64,000 bases of DNA from Campanula takesimana (taxonomy: Eukaryota > Streptophyta > Magnoliopsida > Asterales > Campanulaceae), in the NCBI GenBank assembly GCA_026119855.1, contig JAOWBW010000380.1:124001-188000 (forward strand), read 5' to 3'. The translations under genes and the position numbers were made by a program. The notes under the pieces were generated by a model. The model did not search any database. It worked only from the letters and a program-made list of their open reading frames with translations, and was not told the DNA's origin. Below are positions 59,954 to 64,000 of this stretch, piece by piece (the first letter of the stretch is position 1; the number at the start of each line of letters is the position of its first letter).

Positions 59954-62259
59954 TGTTGGACAATGGCTCAAGTTCTAGAAGGAGTCATTATACATTGTTT
60001 CATGTGATTCATGATTATCATAAATGTGATGGTTGGTTTTTCCAGTGAGACTTTTGGTGTTTGGTTATCTAGATAAGGTTTGAACTAGGAGATGTGTTGG
60101 GAATATGCCTTTGAATCAATATGCATATTGGTTAAGGATAGATCCGCAACAAGTTAGGTAATTCATGAGACTGAGAATTGTGAATTCCTTTTGGAAAGAG
60201 ATTAAGGATTTATTCAAGAATAAGGATTGTGATGACCTTATGAGAATATAATTACTTTCTTTCTAAGAAAAATGAAATCCTTTTTATACAAGGATTAAGG
60301 TTTAATTAGGTTTCTTATTGTTACAAGGAATTGTTCAAGAATTAGGAAAGTTGTTTCTTAATGAGAATAGCATTACTTTGTACACAAGAAATATGATTCC
60401 TTCTCCTTTTAGGGTTTTAGTTATTTATGTGACTATAAATACAACCATCTCCTTAGCATAATAATTAACTTGTAAACTTGTCTACTAGAGCTAGAACTAG
60501 AGAGTAGTTCAAGATGCTCAAGAAGTTAGACATAAGTTCAGAGAGATACAAGAGAGATCTGTAATTCTAGATCTAGGGTTTGCGCAGTCAAGAATTATTG
60601 TGATCAATAATTCGTGCAAAATAGATTAGTGTGATTTGTATCTATGATTTCCAAGTGATTAATAATATATTCTCCCTCCGCCTGTGGACGTAGCCAAGTT
60701 GGTGAACCACGTAAATCTGTGTTCTTGTGATTGCTTGCTTTTCTCATCAAGTCTTGTTTATTGCTCTAACAAGATGTCTAGTGCCTATAAATAGAGACAT
60801 GTAGAAAGAGTTCAAGTGTGCCTTGTGGTACCAAGAGTGGCCCCCTTATGGGAGAAGTGAGTTAGAGAGATGTGTACATTCTTGAAGGAGTTGTACTTAT
60901 TTGTGAGAGTATTCAAGAATGTTGAGAGGGTGAGGATACCTCCATTATTGTAATACAATTGTGTTAAGTGGTGAGTCTTTGCGAGTTTCTTGATTAAAAC
61001 TCGTAGTGTTGTAATGATGATATTATAGTGAAGTTGGTCTGTGGACGTAGCCCATTGATGTTGGGGTGAACCACGTTAAAATCTTGTCTTATTTATCTTT
61101 GCGTCATATTGTTCGTGTCCAAATTAATGGTCTAGCATAACCTAATTATTGGTATGCATGAGAGCTGCTTCCGCGCCGCGCACAACAATTGGTATCAGAG
61201 CTGATGGTTCAGCTCAGGGTGATGTGGGATAATATTGAAGAATTTGGGTTATGCTTACTTTGTGACGTTTGTGAAGGATGAGAAAGATCTGGATAGAGTA
61301 CAAGATTTGATGATGAGTTGTGTCGATGTGAAACCTCGTTAATGGAGCCTTGTGTCGAAAGTCTTCTTGATATTGGTGATCAGGCAGCGTATCCGGTCAG
61401 TGATAGCGGCGGTACAAGTTTCGCGGTGGTGGCAGATTTTCTGGTTCAGATTTTTCAGCGCAGCGGTGGTAAAATTGGCTCATCGCGTTCGTTCACCGTT
61501 GGATCGTCCTGATTTTTGGCGATAAACTTTGGGACTCATAAATATTCAATCTGAACGGTGGCGATTGGATTTTGTAGTCCCTATCATTGGGAAGAGTTTC
61601 CAGACAGTAGCAACAGATTTGAAGAAATTCAGATTTTGAGGATGACAATGATTCGGTGGAGCCGATTGCCTTTGGCTAAGTGTTTGGGAACTTTCGCCAA
61701 GGTGGAGATTGTTGAACAATGGATCAATTTCTAGGAGTCATTATACATTGTCTCATATGATTCATGATTATCATGAATATGATGGTTGGTTTTTCCAATG
61801 AGACTTTTGGTGTTTGGTTATCTAGATAAGGTTTGAACTAGGAGATGTCTAGTGCTTATAAATAGAGACATGAGGAAAGAGTTCAAGTGTGCCTTGTGGT
61901 ACCAAGAGTGCCCCCCCTAAGGGGAGAAGTGAGTTAGAAAGATGTGTATATTCTTGAAGGAGTTGTACTTATTTGTGAGAGTATTCAAGAATGTTGAGAG
62001 GATGAGGATACCTCCATTCTTGTAATACTATTGTGTTAAGTGGTGAGTCTTTACGAGTTTATTGATTAAAACTCGTAGTGTTGTAATGATGATATTATAG
62101 TGAAGTTGGTCTGTGGACGTAGCCCATTGATGTTGGGGTGAACCACGTTAAAATCTTGTCTTATTTATCTTTCCGTCATATTGTTCGTGTCCAAATTAAT
62201 GGTCTAGCATAACCTAATTGCTGGTGTGCATGAGAACCGCTTCCGCGCCGCGCACAACA
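59954..62259 (+). mobile_element. TRIM-like LTR element with a nested solo LTR
   Basis: LTR1 59954-61187 (552 bp without its insertion) and LTR2 61710-62259 (550 bp), TGTTG...CAACA, flanked by the 5-bp duplication CCTAC (59949-59953, 62260-62264). PBS TGGTATCAGAGC at 61190-61201 and polypurine GGTGGAGATT before LTR2. The interior is only about 520 bp and lacks gag or pol, hence a TRIM or a deletion derivative of a copia element. TATA TATAAATAGAG in both LTRs. Confidence 0.9.
60095..60771 (+). mobile_element. copia-type solo LTR (677 bp) nested in the TRIM
   Basis: TGTTGGGAATATGCC...TTGCTCTAACA with target duplication AGATG (60090-60094, 60772-60776). Contains the CTGTGGACGTAGCC and GAACCACGTAAATC segment typical of copia U5 regions, as does the host TRIM. 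Confidence 0.88.
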
Positions 62260-62264
62260 CCTAC

Positions 62265-63474
62265 TTTTGTCAATCAATTTTGTTAATATAAATGACCAAA
62301 TTGTCCATAAAATTTGAGGTGATATTCTTTCTGGCACAGAATAAAAACTACAGTTGACAAGTCACTATTTTTAATATTAAGCTCTTTTTAACATTTCCTA
62401 GTTTAGCCAAGCATATGCTTTGAAATTTACTTAAATTAGTCTTAAGGGTCCGATTTCGGGTCAATAGTAACTGGTAGAGTCTCCAACCAAGTTTTTGGCA
62501 GTGACTCTACCTACAATTAGACATGGTTAATTCGTACTCGGACCCACCCAAATCCGTGGAACCGGGCCTGGATCAGACCCGAAAGAATCGTACCTGTGTC
62601 AAACTTGTGATGTAGGCAGTTCGGTTCCGGTTCCCCCTTTTCAAAACCCGCAACTCGGCGATTCTGATCCGTGTGTGAACCCGTGTCAAAACAGCGTCAG
62701 ACCCTGTCAAATTTTAAAAATTTGTCTGTTTATGTTAGTTTTCTAACATAATTTGTTAAAAATGTAACATTTGATTGATTTTAACAGAAAACTGTTACTT
62801 GTTTAACAGTTTCTGTTATATTTTTAACATAATCTATTAAAAATATAACCGTTAAATTTGAAAAAAAGAAAGAAGAAGGACCCGTCTGGACTCGGAACCG
62901 TAGGAACCATGTAGGACATGTATATTTTATTAAAACATCAACAATAGTCACTTATATTATGAAAAAGGGCAAATTGCATTTTAGTCCCCAAAGTTTGGGG
63001 GTGTTCCTATGATGGGCTCTAAAGTATTTCAGTTAGCATTTTGGGCCCTAAAGTTGTCATTTTTTGTTGAGTTAGGGTTTTTAACCAATTTTGTTACAAA
63101 AACCCGTTAAATAGGCACGTGCCACACACATGCCACCTAACGGAGGATAGTTTGAAATTGATTTAACTTATAGGGGGTTTACTGCACATTCTTAAATTTA
63201 ATGGGATTAAATATTAAAATTTCTTTTCCAAATAATTAACCTTTTTAAAAATAATAACATTTATATAAAGAAAATTAATTAATAGTAAAAAAACATAATA
63301 TTTGTATGCATATTTGCAATATACTGTATTAAACTTTTAAAAATAAAGGCATTATATATAAAATCTCTTTCTTATACTCCCTGGGTTTGACACATTATTT
63401 AAGGAAAAAGTTAAAAAGTTGATCTGTTATGAGTGTAGATAGTTGAGTGGGAGAGAGAAAGTGAGGTAGGAAAT
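62265..63474. other. Intergenic sequence with one dispersed repeat
   Basis: 62520-62920 has GC-richer imperfectly repetitive sequence (ACCCGTGTCAAA-type). 62965-63175 is a copy of the MULE-TIR-like family at 20585-20790. No gene. Confidence 0.5.
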
Positions 63475-64000
63475 TGTTGGTGTTGTATGCTCTAGGCACG
63501 TTATGAAAACGATTAATATTATCTATTGATTATGTTTTAATAAAGATATTGAATGTTTGATTATTATATCATTTGCATGTTTATTATAATAATCTCCGTC
63601 CCTGATAATTATGATTAATTGTTAGTATAAGTTTAATAGATAATCATATGATGATTATGGTGTATGGGATACAATTAAACTTGTGGGTATTTGTTGGAGA
63701 ACAAATACTGGACTGACCCGTATGAGATCTATGTCATGGTCACAATGTCATAATTAAGTCTCATATAGTTATATCACTTGAATCTTTAAGACCTGAGATT
63801 ATTACAGTCTTCCACTTGATGAACATTACGTTTGACATATTCAAACGTTACCCCTAACCGGGTAGTTATAAAGAATATGATTGGCGTAATCGGAATCATG
63901 TAGGGAAGAGTAATAAGTCAAAATGGGATTTATTCCTCGTCAAGAGAGATGTCAAGCTTTGGCCACTCGATGAATGGTATTGATGAAATGCATGGCCGTG
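63475..64000 (+). mobile_element. Truncated copia LTR, copia 1 family, opposite orientation
   Basis: TGTTGGTG, TCTAGGCACGTTATGAAAACG and later AAACGTTACCCCTAACCGGG match the reverse complement of copia 1's LTR start (24668 downward). It is cut by the window edge about 525 bp in, before the expected GC cluster and TATA box. Confidence 0.82.

Overview
This is a plant nuclear window, most likely from a eudicot. The evidence is GT-AG introns, plant-specific gene families, Stowaway and hAT MITEs, a tRNA-derived SINE, a Helitron, and nested Ty1/copia and Ty3/gypsy LTR retrotransposons. It is AT-rich and mostly transposon-derived. I support only two host genes, both on the minus strand. I cannot name the species.

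Genes. (1) Positions 484-9964 hold a 17-exon SPT6-like transcription elongation factor. I rebuilt it exon by exon. The exons sum to 4,865 nt, one short of a multiple of three, because a base is missing in the helix-hairpin-helix region near 4229/4230. Apart from that it would encode about 1,621 aa, ending in a glycine-rich WG/GW tail. (2) Positions 46450-48756 hold an intact intronless 768-codon MCTP/FT-interacting protein (three C2 domains plus a C-terminal membrane region), with a probable 5' UTR intron at 48885-49861.

Transposon landscape, left to right. A Helitron with an internal palindromic minisatellite lies at 10733-11776. A mosaic of inverted repeats and a ~112-bp tandem array occupies 13.2-20.5 kb and carries a captured terminal exon. 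A Ty1/copia element on the minus strand spans 23128-35930; it was broken by a Ty3/gypsy-like solo LTR, by a hAT element that itself carries a Stowaway, and by a related copia solo LTR, each with target-site duplications. A TGCGCA-rich retroelement lies at 36.2-42.5 kb with an inverted duplication and an LTR carrying MSA-like motifs. A second degenerate copia follows at 42.5-45.0 kb, then a SINE with a 14-bp target-site duplication. A Mutator-like element lies at 50.6-52.4 kb, a complete gag-only (TR-GAG-like) gypsy element at 53811-59307, a TRIM-like element with a nested solo LTR at 59954-62259, and a truncated copia LTR runs off the right edge.

Most interesting pattern. LTRs of at least five families carry a cluster of short GC-rich near-palindromes just upstream of their predicted TATA box. 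Each family has its own motif. Two sister copia LTRs keep homologous flanks but have completely different clusters, and one of them shares an exact 14-mer with the unrelated gypsy TR-GAG LTR. This looks like an exchangeable U3 promoter module.
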